Notes: generated from the letters alone by a model not told the origin. A DNA stretch of 64,000 nt from Dysgonomonas sp. UBA5412 (GCA_002409595.1 DHNQ01000001.1:2114-66113), one strand, 5' to 3'. Positions 18,401-27,988 are shown, numbered from the stretch's first letter. Made by a program: numbers and translations.

Positions 18401-21400
18401 CATCGAATGTTGAATATTTAGAATTTTGGTTGATGGATCCTTTTGTCTACGACAAAACTGCACGAGGCGGCGATCTATATATCAATCTGGGAGAAATATC
18501 CGAAGACGTTCTGAAAGATGGAAAAAAATTCTTCGAAAATGGGCTTCCCGTAAATGACGATCCCGATGCTGTAGAAACTACTGTATGGGGAAAAGTACCT
18601 ACACGCCAATCTACCGTTTATGCTTTCGATGATAATTCGGGAACAAATGCTCGAAAAAAACAAGATGTCGGACTAAACGGACTCAGCACTGAAGAAGAAT
18701 TTACCTTTGGCACATACACCAAATACCGAAAAGAATACGAAGCTAACCTTTTGGAAACAGCAAAAGAAAAACTTAAAAACAATCCATTCTCGCCACTCAA
18801 CGACCCTGCAGGAGATAATTATCACTTCTATCGTGGAGCAGACTACGACCGGGATGAAGTAGGTATTCTGGATCGTTATAAATATTATAACAATACGGAA
18901 GGCAACTCTCCGGCAACAGACGAGACGTCTGAAAAATATTCTACTGCTGCTCGTGCCGTTCCCGATGTAGAAGACATAGATCAAGATAATACCCTGAACG
19001 AAACAGAATCATACTATCAGTATAAAATAAAGCTGAGCCCCGACAATATGAAAGTAGGTCCGGATAATTTTATTGCAGATAGCCGTAAGGTAACTGTGCC
19101 TTTGCGAGATGGAACAGACGGGGAAGTAACATGGTATCAGTTCAAGATTCCAATCCGCAACAGCAGTGCATATAAGAAAGTAGGGAATATTCAAGATTTT
19201 AAGAGCATACGATATATGCGTATGTTTCTTCACAACTTTAAGGAAACAACTTTCCTCCGTTTCGGTACACTTCAATTAGTACGCGGAGATTGGCGCGTTT
19301 ATGAACAAACGTTAAACAAAAATGATGAAATATCAGGAAATGGAAAACTTGATATTTCGACTGTTAATATAGAAGAGAACTCGGAACGCAAGCCGGTAAA
19401 TTACGTATTGCCTCCGGGCGTTAGCCGTATCATAGATCCCGATCAGGCTCAAATGACAAAAGAAAATGAGCAATCCTTATCTATGCGTATTACCGAACTT
19501 GATGCCGGAGATGCAAGGGCAATATATAAAAACACATTTTATGATTTGCGTCGTTACAAACGCCTTCAATTGTTTACTCATGCCGAGGAATTGATTGATG
19601 GAGAAAAGTTGATTAAAGGAGATTTGACCGTTTTCATTCGTTTGGGATCAGACTATAAGAATAATTACTACGAATACGAAATCCCTTTAACCATAACTCC
19701 TGCCGGCACATACGGAACTTTAAACGCGAATGATCGCGCAACAGTGTGGCCTTCGGAGAATATGTTCGATTTTCCACTGGAGCTGTTGAAAGATGTGAAG
19801 TTGCATCGTAACAGAGAAAAGAGAAAAGCAGGTTCTACAATCTCATATACAACGCTCTATCACGAATACGATCCTGACAAGAAAAACAATAAGGTTAGTG
19901 TTATCGGAAACCCTTCCCTTTCGGAAGTCAGCGTTATAATGATAGGTGTAAGAAATAATACAAGAACTGTAAAATCGGGCGAGGTCTGGATCAATGAACT
20001 GCGTCTGACCGACTTTGACGAAGAAGGAGGATGGGCAGCGCAGGGTAATCTGAATGTTGCCTTCTCAGACTTAGGGACATTAAATATTTCGGGACGCAAA
20101 GAGACTGTCGGTTTCGGGGCTTTAGACCAAAGCCTTATGGAAAGAAGATCAGATGATTATTATACTTATAGCATCGCAGCCAATGTAGAATTAGGTAAAT
20201 TCTTTCCCGAAAAGGCACAAGTGAGCCTGCCTCTTTATTATTCTTATTCTAACCAAACTACAACTCCAAAATATGATCCATTCGATCAAGATGTCACACT
20301 CAAAGAGTCTCTTAGCATAGTAGAAACAAAGACTGAAAAAGATTCTATAAAAAGTTTGGCTCAGGATAAGACTACAACGAAAAGCATCAGTCTGAATAAT
20401 GTAAAAGTAAATTTGCAGAGCAAGACTCCGATGCCTTACGATCCGGCAAACTTTAGCCTGGGTTATTCATTTAGTCAGAGTGAAACTAAAAATCCGACAA
20501 CAGTCTACGATATTGCTAAGAATTATAAGGCAACATTAAACTACACATATACTCCATTGCCTAAAACGTGGGAACCGTTTAAAAATAACAAGAGTAAATC
20601 GGGAGCAGCTAAGTTTGCGCGTTCGCTGGGCTTCAACTATCTGCCAAATAATATAGCGTTCAATTCCAATATCAATCGTTATTATACCGAAACGGTATTG
20701 AGAGATATTGAAAGCTACCGTATTGGTGGAGCAAATAACAGTGAATTCTTGTCATGGAGTCAATCCTTTTTGTGGGATAGAGATTTCAGTATAAATTGGG
20801 ATTTCACACGAAATCTAAAATTCTCTTTTCAATCGGGAACGAGAGCTGAGATTGAGGAACCTTATTTACAGGTGAATAAAAAGGCAAACCGCGATGATTA
20901 TGACATTTGGAAAGATGCCGTGATGCGCAGTTTACGAAGCCTAGGCGATCCTCTATCTTATCGTCAGACAGTTGGTTTGACCTATCAGTTGCCATTCAAA
21001 TCTATTCCGGCAATGGACTGGATAACGTCTAATGCCAGCTATGCAAGTGGATATCAGTGGGATCGAGGCGCTAAAATAGACAGTGTAGAGATAGGGAATA
21101 CTATTAGCAATACCCTTACGCTAGATTTTACTAATAGATTTAACATGACTTCTCTGTACAACAAATGGAGCTATCTGAAGGAGGTTAATGACCGTTTCGA
21201 TGGTAGAAAACGAGCTCAATCTCCAAATCAACGAGCGCGAGAAAAGAAACAGCCTGAACGTAGAAGATTTACTCAGAATGTTTTATTAAAGAAAGAAGAA
21301 CGGACAACTATAAATCATGGGTTGAATACAAAAAAAATAGAGGTCATAGCCAGAAAAGACGGTAAGACATATCCTATAAAAATAAAGAAAATAGACGAAA

Positions 21401-22956
21401 ATTCTATTCTTATACTAAACAAAGATTCGGCAAATATACAATTGAGTATAGAGGGTCGATACAAGGATACAGAATTTCCGCAAATATTAAAGGATATAGC
21501 CGACTATTCGGCAAGAGGCTTGATGTCTTTGCGTACACTCGGTTTTAATTATTCGAAACGCAATGAGACGTATGTATCTGGCTTCAGACCGGGTATAGGT
21601 GACGCTTTCGGGCAAAAAGGATCTGAATACGGAATGGTTCCCGGCTTAGGCTTCGCCTTCGGATTAGAAGGAGGCAATGATTTTATAGAAAAATCAATAG
21701 AACGCAATTGGCTGGTAGGCAATGATATGAATATTACCCCTTCGATATATAATAATGCTGAAAAGTTTGAATTCAGGGCCCAATTAGAGCCAATACGAGA
21801 TTTGAAAATAGAACTGAATGCCAACCACGAAAATAATAAACGTACGGAGATTCAGTATTCTTTACTATCGGATGGTACAGCTAACACAATGCGAACTTAT
21901 GGGGGTAATTTTTCTATGACTACTGTTGCTCTAAGATCAGCTTTGAAAAGCAGCAATGCAAAGAATAATTATTATTCTAAAGCATTCAACACTTTTCTTA
22001 GCAATAGAAAAATAGTAAAAAACAGATTGGAAGCCAAATACAGAAATACTAATTATCCAATCGGAGGCTTCCTTGCCGACGGAGGGTCTGCGCTGCAAGG
22101 ATCTTCTTACAATCCGACAAATGGCGAGGTTGATATCAATTCGGCAGATGTTCTTATTCCTTCTTTTATTGCAGCATATACGGGCCGTGATGCAGGAAAA
22201 GTGGCTTTAACAGCCTTCCCTTCACTTTGGTCTATATTGCCTAACTGGTCTATATCTTACGATGGATTGTCTAACATACCAATTATTAAGGAGAAATTTA
22301 GATCTATACGATTAAATCATGCTTACAATTGTTATTATCAAGTTAGTAACTATTCATCATTCTCTAACTGGATGCAAGCAGGCGGACAGATGGAAGATGA
22401 TCTGGGATATATACGCGATGTGCTAAGTGGCAACCCAGTACCATCTTCTCCTTACGATATTTCGTCGGTCGGTATTTCGGAATTTTTTAACCCGTTGTTC
22501 GGTGTAGAGGGCATTCTTAATAATAATATGACTATAAATACGAGGTATAACAATGCCCGGACTTTGACACTGAATATGGCATCTTATCAAATTATAGAAT
22601 CTTTGCAAAAAGAATTTGTCGTTGGTTTTGGATATCGTATAAATGAATTTAATCGTCTGATAGGTCTTACTCCAAAAACTCAAAAACAGTTTAATAATGA
22701 TCTTAATATAAAAGCTGATTTATCGCACAAAACGGTAGAGGCTTTACTCAGAAAAATACAAGAGAACTTTACTCAGGCAACGAGTGGATCAACTATTGTT
22801 ACTATCAAAATATCGGCAGATTATGCAATGAGCAGATCTCTGACACTTAGAGCTTTTTATGATAGAATTCTTAATAAACCGTTGATATCCTCGTCAGCAT
22901 ACCCCACTACCAATAGTAATTTTGGTATAAGCCTTAAGTTTATCTTATTGCAATAA
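15421..22956 (+). CDS. sprA: SprA/Sov, outer-membrane translocon of the type IX secretion system
   Basis: Giant outer-membrane barrel through which type IX substrates leave the cell. It has 2511 residues, the usual size for SprA/Sov, which forms a 36-strand barrel. A signal peptide (about 1-27) starts MKKYFKYLFLVTLSVIGLGL. The body is rich in alternating beta segments and aromatic residues throughout, without repeats. The frame opens with TTG at 15421: the preceding in-frame codons are GAA and TGA, so no ATG start is possible without losing the signal peptide. A 13-codon in-frame ORF (15376-15417) ends just before it. The gene follows ruvA by 105 bases. I saw no type IX C-terminal sorting domain on other proteins in the window. 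Confidence 0.95.
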   Translation: MKKYFKYLFLVTLSVIGLGLFSGISGKTVSSFTEVKDIYNYPDDSVPRFPVKKTQITTYQDLKDNPPLDLKTPSNIKNTVEYDPKTNLYIFRTKVGDEEIATPFSLTPEEYMNYTLKQNMTSYFRKKNLAGEENKEEDGEFSLKDIKLNIGPAEKLFGPGGVKVRTQGYVEATMGIKHSSTDNPTLSERNRSKTAFDFNEDIQMKVTASVGDKINFDMNYDTKALFDFDSKKLKLGYEGKEDEIIKHIEAGNVSMATTNSLINGGTSLFGINAELQFGKLRVNTVISQQESEAHTTSSQGGIQTNEYEFKADQYDENRHFFLGHYFYNNYDQAMSKLPYISSPVSITRIEVWVTNKKADYTNSRNIVAFADLAERTVIKNPKWSGSGSIVTPYNAANNLYQTMISTYAPARDITQITSLFNGVIEGGMDYEKIESARQLSASEYTFSPQLGYISLSSALQTDEILAVAYEYTMNGSTYQVGEFSTDIVDKYDAANPRSGALFVKLLKPVSLSPRSYTWNLMMKNVYRVSDNAIQSDRFRLDISYQSDTIGTYINYIPEGNIKNKRLLEVMNLDRLDSKNNERKNENSTGDGIFDFVEDYTVKSQNGRIFFPVVEPFGKHLKKKIGNDAIAKKYVYQELYDSTLTVARQIAEKNKFKIYGSYRGSGTSSSEIDLGGTNIPEGSVRLTAGGSTLTEGVDYIVDYISGKATIINQNILDSNMPIQVSSEARTFSMQRKTLLGLNLSYDISKNFNIGGTIMHYYEKPLTMKTTIGDESVKNTLWGLNTSYKTESMWLTNLVDKLPFVEATQPSQISLNAEFAQMIPGHYQNKESGGYSYLDDFESSESRIDLKSPYAWTLAAAPYDKTSDSETFRKTGPESSNKIENGIDRAMLSWFMIDGLFTRKGSSLTPTHIKNDKAQLSNHFVREIYLREIYPNKDVAYNESSTIPVLNLSFYPKERGPYNLDAVNIDNEGYLLSPEKRWGGITRKMDVRDFEASNVEYLEFWLMDPFVYDKTARGGDLYINLGEISEDVLKDGKKFFENGLPVNDDPDAVETTVWGKVPTRQSTVYAFDDNSGTNARKKQDVGLNGLSTEEEFTFGTYTKYRKEYEANLLETAKEKLKNNPFSPLNDPAGDNYHFYRGADYDRDEVGILDRYKYYNNTEGNSPATDETSEKYSTAARAVPDVEDIDQDNTLNETESYYQYKIKLSPDNMKVGPDNFIADSRKVTVPLRDGTDGEVTWYQFKIPIRNSSAYKKVGNIQDFKSIRYMRMFLHNFKETTFLRFGTLQLVRGDWRVYEQTLNKNDEISGNGKLDISTVNIEENSERKPVNYVLPPGVSRIIDPDQAQMTKENEQSLSMRITELDAGDARAIYKNTFYDLRRYKRLQLFTHAEELIDGEKLIKGDLTVFIRLGSDYKNNYYEYEIPLTITPAGTYGTLNANDRATVWPSENMFDFPLELLKDVKLHRNREKRKAGSTISYTTLYHEYDPDKKNNKVSVIGNPSLSEVSVIMIGVRNNTRTVKSGEVWINELRLTDFDEEGGWAAQGNLNVAFSDLGTLNISGRKETVGFGALDQSLMERRSDDYYTYSIAANVELGKFFPEKAQVSLPLYYSYSNQTTTPKYDPFDQDVTLKESLSIVETKTEKDSIKSLAQDKTTTKSISLNNVKVNLQSKTPMPYDPANFSLGYSFSQSETKNPTTVYDIAKNYKATLNYTYTPLPKTWEPFKNNKSKSGAAKFARSLGFNYLPNNIAFNSNINRYYTETVLRDIESYRIGGANNSEFLSWSQSFLWDRDFSINWDFTRNLKFSFQSGTRAEIEEPYLQVNKKANRDDYDIWKDAVMRSLRSLGDPLSYRQTVGLTYQLPFKSIPAMDWITSNASYASGYQWDRGAKIDSVEIGNTISNTLTLDFTNRFNMTSLYNKWSYLKEVNDRFDGRKRAQSPNQRAREKKQPERRRFTQNVLLKKEERTTINHGLNTKKIEVIARKDGKTYPIKIKKIDENSILILNKDSANIQLSIEGRYKDTEFPQILKDIADYSARGLMSLRTLGFNYSKRNETYVSGFRPGIGDAFGQKGSEYGMVPGLGFAFGLEGGNDFIEKSIERNWLVGNDMNITPSIYNNAEKFEFRAQLEPIRDLKIELNANHENNKRTEIQYSLLSDGTANTMRTYGGNFSMTTVALRSALKSSNAKNNYYSKAFNTFLSNRKIVKNRLEAKYRNTNYPIGGFLADGGSALQGSSYNPTNGEVDINSADVLIPSFIAAYTGRDAGKVALTAFPSLWSILPNWSISYDGLSNIPIIKEKFRSIRLNHAYNCYYQVSNYSSFSNWMQAGGQMEDDLGYIRDVLSGNPVPSSPYDISSVGISEFFNPLFGVEGILNNNMTINTRYNNARTLTLNMASYQIIESLQKEFVVGFGYRINEFNRLIGLTPKTQKQFNNDLNIKADLSHKTVEALLRKIQENFTQATSGSTIVTIKISADYAMSRSLTLRAFYDRILNKPLISSSAYPTTNSNFGISLKFILLQ

Positions 22957-23015
22957 AGTATTTATTGGCTTATAATATAAAAAAAATTTATGTTTATTTT
23001 TCAAATGTTAAACAA

Positions 23016-23023
23016 TATCTTTG
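23016..23023 (+). promoter_or_regulatory. -7 box upstream of the two-component pair
   Basis: TATCTTTG (TAnnTTTG), 60 bases after the sprA stop and 92 bases before the kinase ATG. It suggests the pair can be transcribed independently of sprA. Confidence 0.65.
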
Positions 23024-23115
23024 TTTTAATTGTTAAATAATAAAATCAAAAGCATTAACTTTAGCCTCTTGGTTATAAAAATATTGTTTTTAGATTTTAC
23101 AGGAGAAGCTAAAAG

Positions 23116-24708
23116 ATGAAAAAGTCGACTATATGGATACTCGCCGCGATAATGGCATTTGCGTTCTTTGGCCTATTGTACTTACAAATTATGTATCTCA
23201 AGGAATCGATAAGACTGAGAAGTGATCAATTCAATGAGGCTATAAATAGAAGTTTGTTGCAGGTTTCAAGAAATCTTGAACTTGACCAGACTAAGAAATA
23301 TATGTATGAGGCTTTTGAAGAAGCTCAGAAGAAGCAGACAGCTGCAGCATACAACAGATCTTTAGCATTGAGAAATCAGTTGCAGGAAGAAACTGTGACT
23401 CATCAGCAGAAATTTAAAGTAACAGCACCTGATGGCACAGAACTTCTAAAGATGGAATATAATGCTTCAAGCACTGTACAGACAAGACCCAAAAGTCAAA
23501 TATTTCAGTCGTCAGGAAAGAAGGGAACTAATGCCATATCTAAGACTATCTTAAATATGCAAGACGAACAGAAAAAGAAGTTTTTGTATGAAACTGATTT
23601 GTTAAACGAAGTTGCTAATCAGATTATCAATACAGCGAGTAATGTCCCGATAGAGGAAAGAATCAATCTAAAGGGGCTTGAAACCAGTATAAGAAATGAG
23701 ATTAAAAACAATGGAATAGAGTTGCCATTTCAATATGAAGTCGTTGACAAAAACAATAAGCCGATCAACGGACAACCTTTATTGGTAGTACATAACAGAA
23801 AAGACTATTATGCACAGGTATTATTTCCTAACGATCCTCCGGATAAAGTAACTTATCTGAAAGTATATTTTCCTGATAAGGAGAAGTATTTATTTAGCGA
23901 AGTTTCGTTCATATACCCATCTATTTTGTTTACCTTTATATTGTTGGTAACATTTATTATTATCATATACATTACTTTCCGTCAAAAACGACTATCAGAA
24001 ATGAAAAGTGATTTTATGAATAATATGACTCACGAACTAAAAACTCCCGTATCGACTATTTCGTTGGCAGCTCAAATGCTGAAAGACGGATCTATCACAA
24101 AATCGCCTGAGGTATTTAAACATATTTCGGGAGTGATAAATGACGAAACGGAACGATTGAGCCTTCAAGTAGAAAAGGTATTGCAAATGTCTTTGTTTGA
24201 GAAACAAAAGGCAACACTGAAAATGAAGGAGCTGGATGCTAATGATATAGTAGTAAGTGTAGCTAATACATTCCAGATAAAGGTCGAGAAATTTGGGGGT
24301 AATCTAGATATAGATCTTCAGGCAACCGATTCAACAATCGAAGCTGACAAGATGCACATTACAAACGTATTATTTAATTTATTGGATAATGCGGTAAAAT
24401 ACAGAAAAGAAGATGTACCGTTGGAACTCATGATACGGACATGGAATAATAATAACAAACTATACATAGCCATAGAAGACAATGGTATAGGTATAAAAAA
24501 AGAATATGTTAAAAAGATTTTCGAACGATTTTATCGTGTTTCTACAGGAAACCGCCACGATGTAAAAGGTTTTGGATTAGGTCTGGCATATGTAAGAAAA
24601 ATAGTGGAAGATCATAAAGGAACGATCAAAGCAGAGAGTGAAGTAGGGAAAGGCACCAAGTTTATAATTTGTCTGCCAATAATGAAGAACAGTGAGCAAC
24701 TCAAATAA
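23116..24708 (+). CDS. rprX: Sensor histidine kinase, RprX-like
   Basis: Membrane sensor kinase, 530 residues. Membrane segment 1 is at about 6-28 and segment 2 at about 267-290. The roughly 240-residue periplasmic region between them is partly helical and Lys/Gln-rich. The HisKA domain has phospho-acceptor His306 in MTHELKTPVST. The HATPase_c domain has the N box (NVLFNLLDNAVKYR), G1 (EDNGIGI) and G2 (GFGLGLAYV) motifs. The response regulator starts 22 bases downstream. The RprX name is by resemblance to the Bacteroides pair. The signal sensed is unknown; the position after sprA hints at an envelope role (inference). Confidence 0.88.
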   Translation: MKKSTIWILAAIMAFAFFGLLYLQIMYLKESIRLRSDQFNEAINRSLLQVSRNLELDQTKKYMYEAFEEAQKKQTAAAYNRSLALRNQLQEETVTHQQKFKVTAPDGTELLKMEYNASSTVQTRPKSQIFQSSGKKGTNAISKTILNMQDEQKKKFLYETDLLNEVANQIINTASNVPIEERINLKGLETSIRNEIKNNGIELPFQYEVVDKNNKPINGQPLLVVHNRKDYYAQVLFPNDPPDKVTYLKVYFPDKEKYLFSEVSFIYPSILFTFILLVTFIIIIYITFRQKRLSEMKSDFMNNMTHELKTPVSTISLAAQMLKDGSITKSPEVFKHISGVINDETERLSLQVEKVLQMSLFEKQKATLKMKELDANDIVVSVANTFQIKVEKFGGNLDIDLQATDSTIEADKMHITNVLFNLLDNAVKYRKEDVPLELMIRTWNNNNKLYIAIEDNGIGIKKEYVKKIFERFYRVSTGNRHDVKGFGLGLAYVRKIVEDHKGTIKAESEVGKGTKFIICLPIMKNSEQLK

Positions 24709-24730
24709 ATTGTATGTAAATAAGTAAGTT

Positions 24731-25447
24731 ATGGAAGAAAAATTGAAATTATTTTTATGTGAAGATGACGAGAATCTCGGTATGCTACTGAGAGAGTATC
24801 TTCAAGCTAAAGGTTATGACACTGACCTTTACATTGATGGAGAAGTAGGATATAAAGGATTCGTAAAAGAAAAATACGATCTTTGTATTCTGGATGTAAT
24901 GATGCCTAAAAAAGATGGTATTACTCTGGTAAAAGAAATCAGAGCTATAAATACCGAAATTCCTATTATATTTTTGACAGCCAAGAATATGAAGGATGAT
25001 ATCTTGGAAGGCTTCAAAGCCGGCGCAGATGACTATATTACCAAGCCATTCAGTATGGAAGAATTAGTTCTTCGTATCGAAGCTATTTTCCGTCGAGTAA
25101 AAGGTAAGAGAAATAAAGAACAACAAGTTTATCAATTTGGAAATATGAACTTTGATACTCAAAAACAAATTTTGACTATCAATGGTGAAAGTACTAAATT
25201 GACTACTAAAGAGGCTGAACTATTAGCTTTACTATGTGCTCATGCTAATGATATTCTGGAAAGAAATCACGCGTTGAAGCAGATATGGGTAGATGATAAT
25301 TATTTCAATGCTCGTAGCATGGATGTATATATTACAAAATTGCGTAAGTTATTGAAACCAGATCCAAGTATTGAGATTATCAATATACATGGTAAAGGCT
25401 ATAAGCTAATAGCCCCTGTAAGTGAAGAAGAAGGTGCTGCAGAATAA
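24731..25447 (+). CDS. rprY: OmpR-family response regulator, RprY-like
   Basis: DNA-binding partner of the kinase just upstream, 238 residues. The receiver domain (about 1-120) has the acidic pocket CEDDEN, phospho-acceptor Asp55 in LDVMMPKKDG, and the conserved Thr and Lys of LTAKN and TKPFS. The C-terminal winged helix (about 132-232) contains LTTKEAELLALLC and the recognition-helix region NARSMDVYITKLRKLL. Length and order match RprY. It ends at a strong bidirectional terminator. Confidence 0.9.
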   Translation: MEEKLKLFLCEDDENLGMLLREYLQAKGYDTDLYIDGEVGYKGFVKEKYDLCILDVMMPKKDGITLVKEIRAINTEIPIIFLTAKNMKDDILEGFKAGADDYITKPFSMEELVLRIEAIFRRVKGKRNKEQQVYQFGNMNFDTQKQILTINGESTKLTTKEAELLALLCAHANDILERNHALKQIWVDDNYFNARSMDVYITKLRKLLKPDPSIEIINIHGKGYKLIAPVSEEEGAAE

Positions 25448-25472
25448 GTTAAATTTCAAATAACTAAATATT

Positions 25473-25508
25473 AAAAAAGAGGTAGAATTAAAATTCTACC
25501 TCTTTTTT
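25473..25508. terminator. Bidirectional intrinsic terminator
   Basis: A 17-bp perfect stem (25473-25489 with 25492-25508), A-rich on one side and T-rich on the other, between rprY and the converging small gene. Confidence 0.92.
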
Positions 25509-25538
25509 TATTTCAATAAAGTATATATTTTATGCTAA

Positions 25539-25847
25539 TTATTTTTCATCGAAAAGATCATTGGCCTTTTGTCCCAAATCGCGGGCACCCTTACGAGCCT
25601 TGTCTGCAAATTCGTCAACCTTATCTACTAGCTTATCTGTATAACTCTGAGTCTGTTTAGAAACGGATGAGAATAAAGATTTTGCCTTTTCAAGAAAATC
25701 TTCTGTTTTGCCTTTGAAAAACTTTTCCCAATCTATCTCAAGCCCCTCTTTATCCATCTGTTCTTTTATAATAGAGATAGTCTTAATAGCTTGTTCTTCA
25801 CTCAAGCCAACCTCATTTTCCAATCTTTTTATTAAATCTCCTATCAT
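25539..25847 (-). CDS. Small helical protein of unknown function
   Basis: I do not recognise a family. From the ATG at 25847 it has 102 residues, highly charged and almost wholly helical in composition. The N-terminal part (about 1-50) resembles a short helical bundle with LEKxVGLSEEQA-like spacing. The C-terminal part (about 55-102) is an amphipathic Lys/Asp/Ala-rich helix reminiscent of phasin or YtxH/stress-type proteins (composition only). An upstream in-frame ATG would add 13 residues, but the later one has a GGA-containing ribosome-binding-like sequence 8-10 bases before it and is preferred. No signal peptide; cytoplasmic. Confidence 0.75.
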   Translation of the reverse strand: MIGDLIKRLENEVGLSEEQAIKTISIIKEQMDKEGLEIDWEKFFKGKTEDFLEKAKSLFSSVSKQTQSYTDKLVDKVDEFADKARKGARDLGQKANDLFDEK

Positions 25848-25948
25848 ATTATTTCCATTTTTATTGATTTCTATTATTAGAAACAAAGAAAGAGTACGAA
25901 AAGTTTAGATCCAAAGAACTAATCAGTTAAAGAATAAGTAGCGATTTA

Positions 25949-26656
25949 TCAAAATCGGAAACCAAGAGACGCAAATAGATTTCTATTTTTCAACTCCCGA
26001 CGACCATCATCAGAAATATTGTATAGCCCGTATTCGTAGCCCAAATTAATTGTATAAATGTCATATACAAAACCGATCTTAGCAATACCGCCATAGTCGA
26101 AACGCTTCCATCCCTTGCGGTCGAAAGTATTTGTTTCTTCAAAAGGAAGAGTGACAGCAATACTAGTAACTTTTCCATCCTTTATTGTTTCCACATATCC
26201 CTCTTCTCTGTGTTTACCCTTAAAGCCATAGGCAAGATATAGCCCTGCATTAAAGTTTACAGCAAAATATTTAGTCAGATAAACCTCATAACCAACACAT
26301 AACGGAACCTGAAGATAGTCTGCTGCCGTATTAAGAATAGTATCACCTCTATAAGCAACTTCCGATGCTGTATTTACTTCATAGCGATCAATATGTTGCT
26401 TCAAACCGCGCTTTGTAACAAATATACCCGTCTGAACCTGCATATTTCCCAAAACTTTATAATTGAAGTTAACTCCGATCTGCATACCCAGCTTTATATC
26501 TTTATACATATTTGCATCCTTAATATCCATCTGGGCAAAATTAAGCCCTAAATGAATGTCGGAAGTAAACAACCGCCGCTGTGTCTGAGTATAAGCTTGA
26601 GAGCATACACATACTAGAAGAGCACCTAGTAAAAATAGTTTAAAAAATACTTTCAT
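25949..26656 (-). CDS. Outer-membrane beta-barrel protein (porin-family/PorT-like type)
   Basis: A 235-residue exported protein with a signal peptide (about 1-24, ending near AYTQ) followed by alternating amphipathic strands. It ends in an aromatic residue (LFASLGFRF), typical of small 8-10-strand barrels (OMP_b-brl families). It starts 37 bases after the M16 peptidase stop on the same strand but has its own -7 box at 26680-26687. No specific function can be assigned; PorT-like is a resemblance of size and layout only. Confidence 0.8.
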   Translation of the reverse strand: MKVFFKLFLLGALLVCVCSQAYTQTQRRLFTSDIHLGLNFAQMDIKDANMYKDIKLGMQIGVNFNYKVLGNMQVQTGIFVTKRGLKQHIDRYEVNTASEVAYRGDTILNTAADYLQVPLCVGYEVYLTKYFAVNFNAGLYLAYGFKGKHREEGYVETIKDGKVTSIAVTLPFEETNTFDRKGWKRFDYGGIAKIGFVYDIYTINLGYEYGLYNISDDGRRELKNRNLFASLGFRF

Positions 26657-26679
26657 AAAGTTGATATCACATTACGCCA

Positions 26680-26687
26680 CAAAGTTA
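26680..26687 (-). promoter_or_regulatory. -7 box upstream of the barrel protein gene
   Basis: Minus-strand TAACTTTG (TAnnTTTG), 24 bases before the start codon, inside the 37-bp gap after the M16 gene. Confidence 0.6.
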
Positions 26688-26693
26688 TAAGAA

Positions 26694-27917
26694 TTAATTA
26701 TATAATAAACTAAACAATTTGTTTTCGTCAAATATTTCATTTGCCACAGACTGTATTTTTTGAGCTGTAATATTTTCTATTTTCTCATATATTTCCTCTA
26801 AAGTATTGAAATGATTAAAATGTAAAAAGCTCTTACCCAAAGACAAAGCTACATTTTCGTGATTATCATTCATAACACCCATTTGTCCGATCATCTGCTT
26901 TCGTGCGGTAGATATCTGAGAAGTAGTCAGGCGTTCGTTTCGCAAACGTTTCAATTCTTTATAAACTAAATCTATACATTTTTCAGCATTCCGCTTATCA
27001 CATCCGAAATAAATGGAAAGAATTCCTGAATCTGAATAGGTAGTCATAGTAGAATCTACCGTGTAAACATATCCACGTTTTTCACGAAGAGAAATATTCA
27101 AACGGCTATTCATACCCGGCCCTCCGAGAATATTGTTCAGCAAACTCAAAGCTCTTCTATCCGGATGACTCAGAGAATAGGAGCGACAGCCAATCAGAGC
27201 ATGCACCTGAGAAGTATCTTTTTCGATCACTTTCTTCTCGGCAGGAATATTAAGAGGGATATTCCGTGACTGCGGTTGTTCTTTTGGCAATAAACCGGAT
27301 AAAAACTTCTCGGCATAATAGACAATCTTCTTAAAATCCGTCTTTCCTAAAGAAAAGAATACGACATTGGAAGGTGTATAAAACTTATTAACAAATGACA
27401 TAGCCTTATTACTGTCAAAAAGCAATAATTGCTCAGGGTCGCCCAATATATTATGTCCTATCTGAGAACCTGAGAAAACAAGATTCTCAAACTCATCGAA
27501 AATCAGTTCCGACGGACTATCCTCATAAGAATGAATTTCATCTATAATTACATCAACTTCCTTTTCAATCTCATGCTGAGGAAACTGAGAGTTAAACGTC
27601 ATATCCGACAGCAATTCTATCGCTCTCGGAAAATAGTCTTTCATAAAGACAGAATAAACTACCGTCTCCTCTTTGTTGGTGTACGCATTAAGCTCCCCTC
27701 CTACACTATCCATGCGACTAATTATATGATGCGAACGGCGTTTCTCAGTCCCCTTAAAAAGCATATGTTCCACAAAGTGCGCCATACCATATTCGTCAGT
27801 CTGCTCGTCCCTAGTTCCTCCATTTATTATAAATCCGCAATAAGACACATCGCTGTCTATTGGTTTATGTACAATACGGAGCCCGTTTGATAATGTATGA
27901 GAATAATAATTTATCAT
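26694..27917 (-). CDS. M16-family zinc peptidase (processing-peptidase type)
   Basis: Pitrilysin-superfamily peptidase, 407 residues, a single-unit form similar to mitochondrial processing peptidase beta and its bacterial homologues. The inverted zinc motif is intact: HFVEH (His47, Glu50, His51), with the distal Glu in EVDVIIDEIHSYEDSP about 75 residues later. The C-terminal half carries the substrate-binding-type domain (RGYVYTVDSTMTTYSDSG). There is no signal peptide, so it is probably cytoplasmic. Its target peptides are unknown. Confidence 0.92.
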   Translation of the reverse strand: MINYYSHTLSNGLRIVHKPIDSDVSYCGFIINGGTRDEQTDEYGMAHFVEHMLFKGTEKRRSHHIISRMDSVGGELNAYTNKEETVVYSVFMKDYFPRAIELLSDMTFNSQFPQHEIEKEVDVIIDEIHSYEDSPSELIFDEFENLVFSGSQIGHNILGDPEQLLLFDSNKAMSFVNKFYTPSNVVFFSLGKTDFKKIVYYAEKFLSGLLPKEQPQSRNIPLNIPAEKKVIEKDTSQVHALIGCRSYSLSHPDRRALSLLNNILGGPGMNSRLNISLREKRGYVYTVDSTMTTYSDSGILSIYFGCDKRNAEKCIDLVYKELKRLRNERLTTSQISTARKQMIGQMGVMNDNHENVALSLGKSFLHFNHFNTLEEIYEKIENITAQKIQSVANEIFDENKLFSLLYN

Positions 27918-27980
27918 TTTTGCATGTAATAGGTTCTGTCTTCCTTCGTAAACTTTTCCAGATTCAGACTAAAAAGGTAA

Positions 27981-27988
27981 CAAAGGTA
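27981..27988 (-). promoter_or_regulatory. -7 box upstream of the M16 peptidase gene
   Basis: Minus-strand TACCTTTG (TAnnTTTG), 64 bases before the start codon. Confidence 0.65.
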
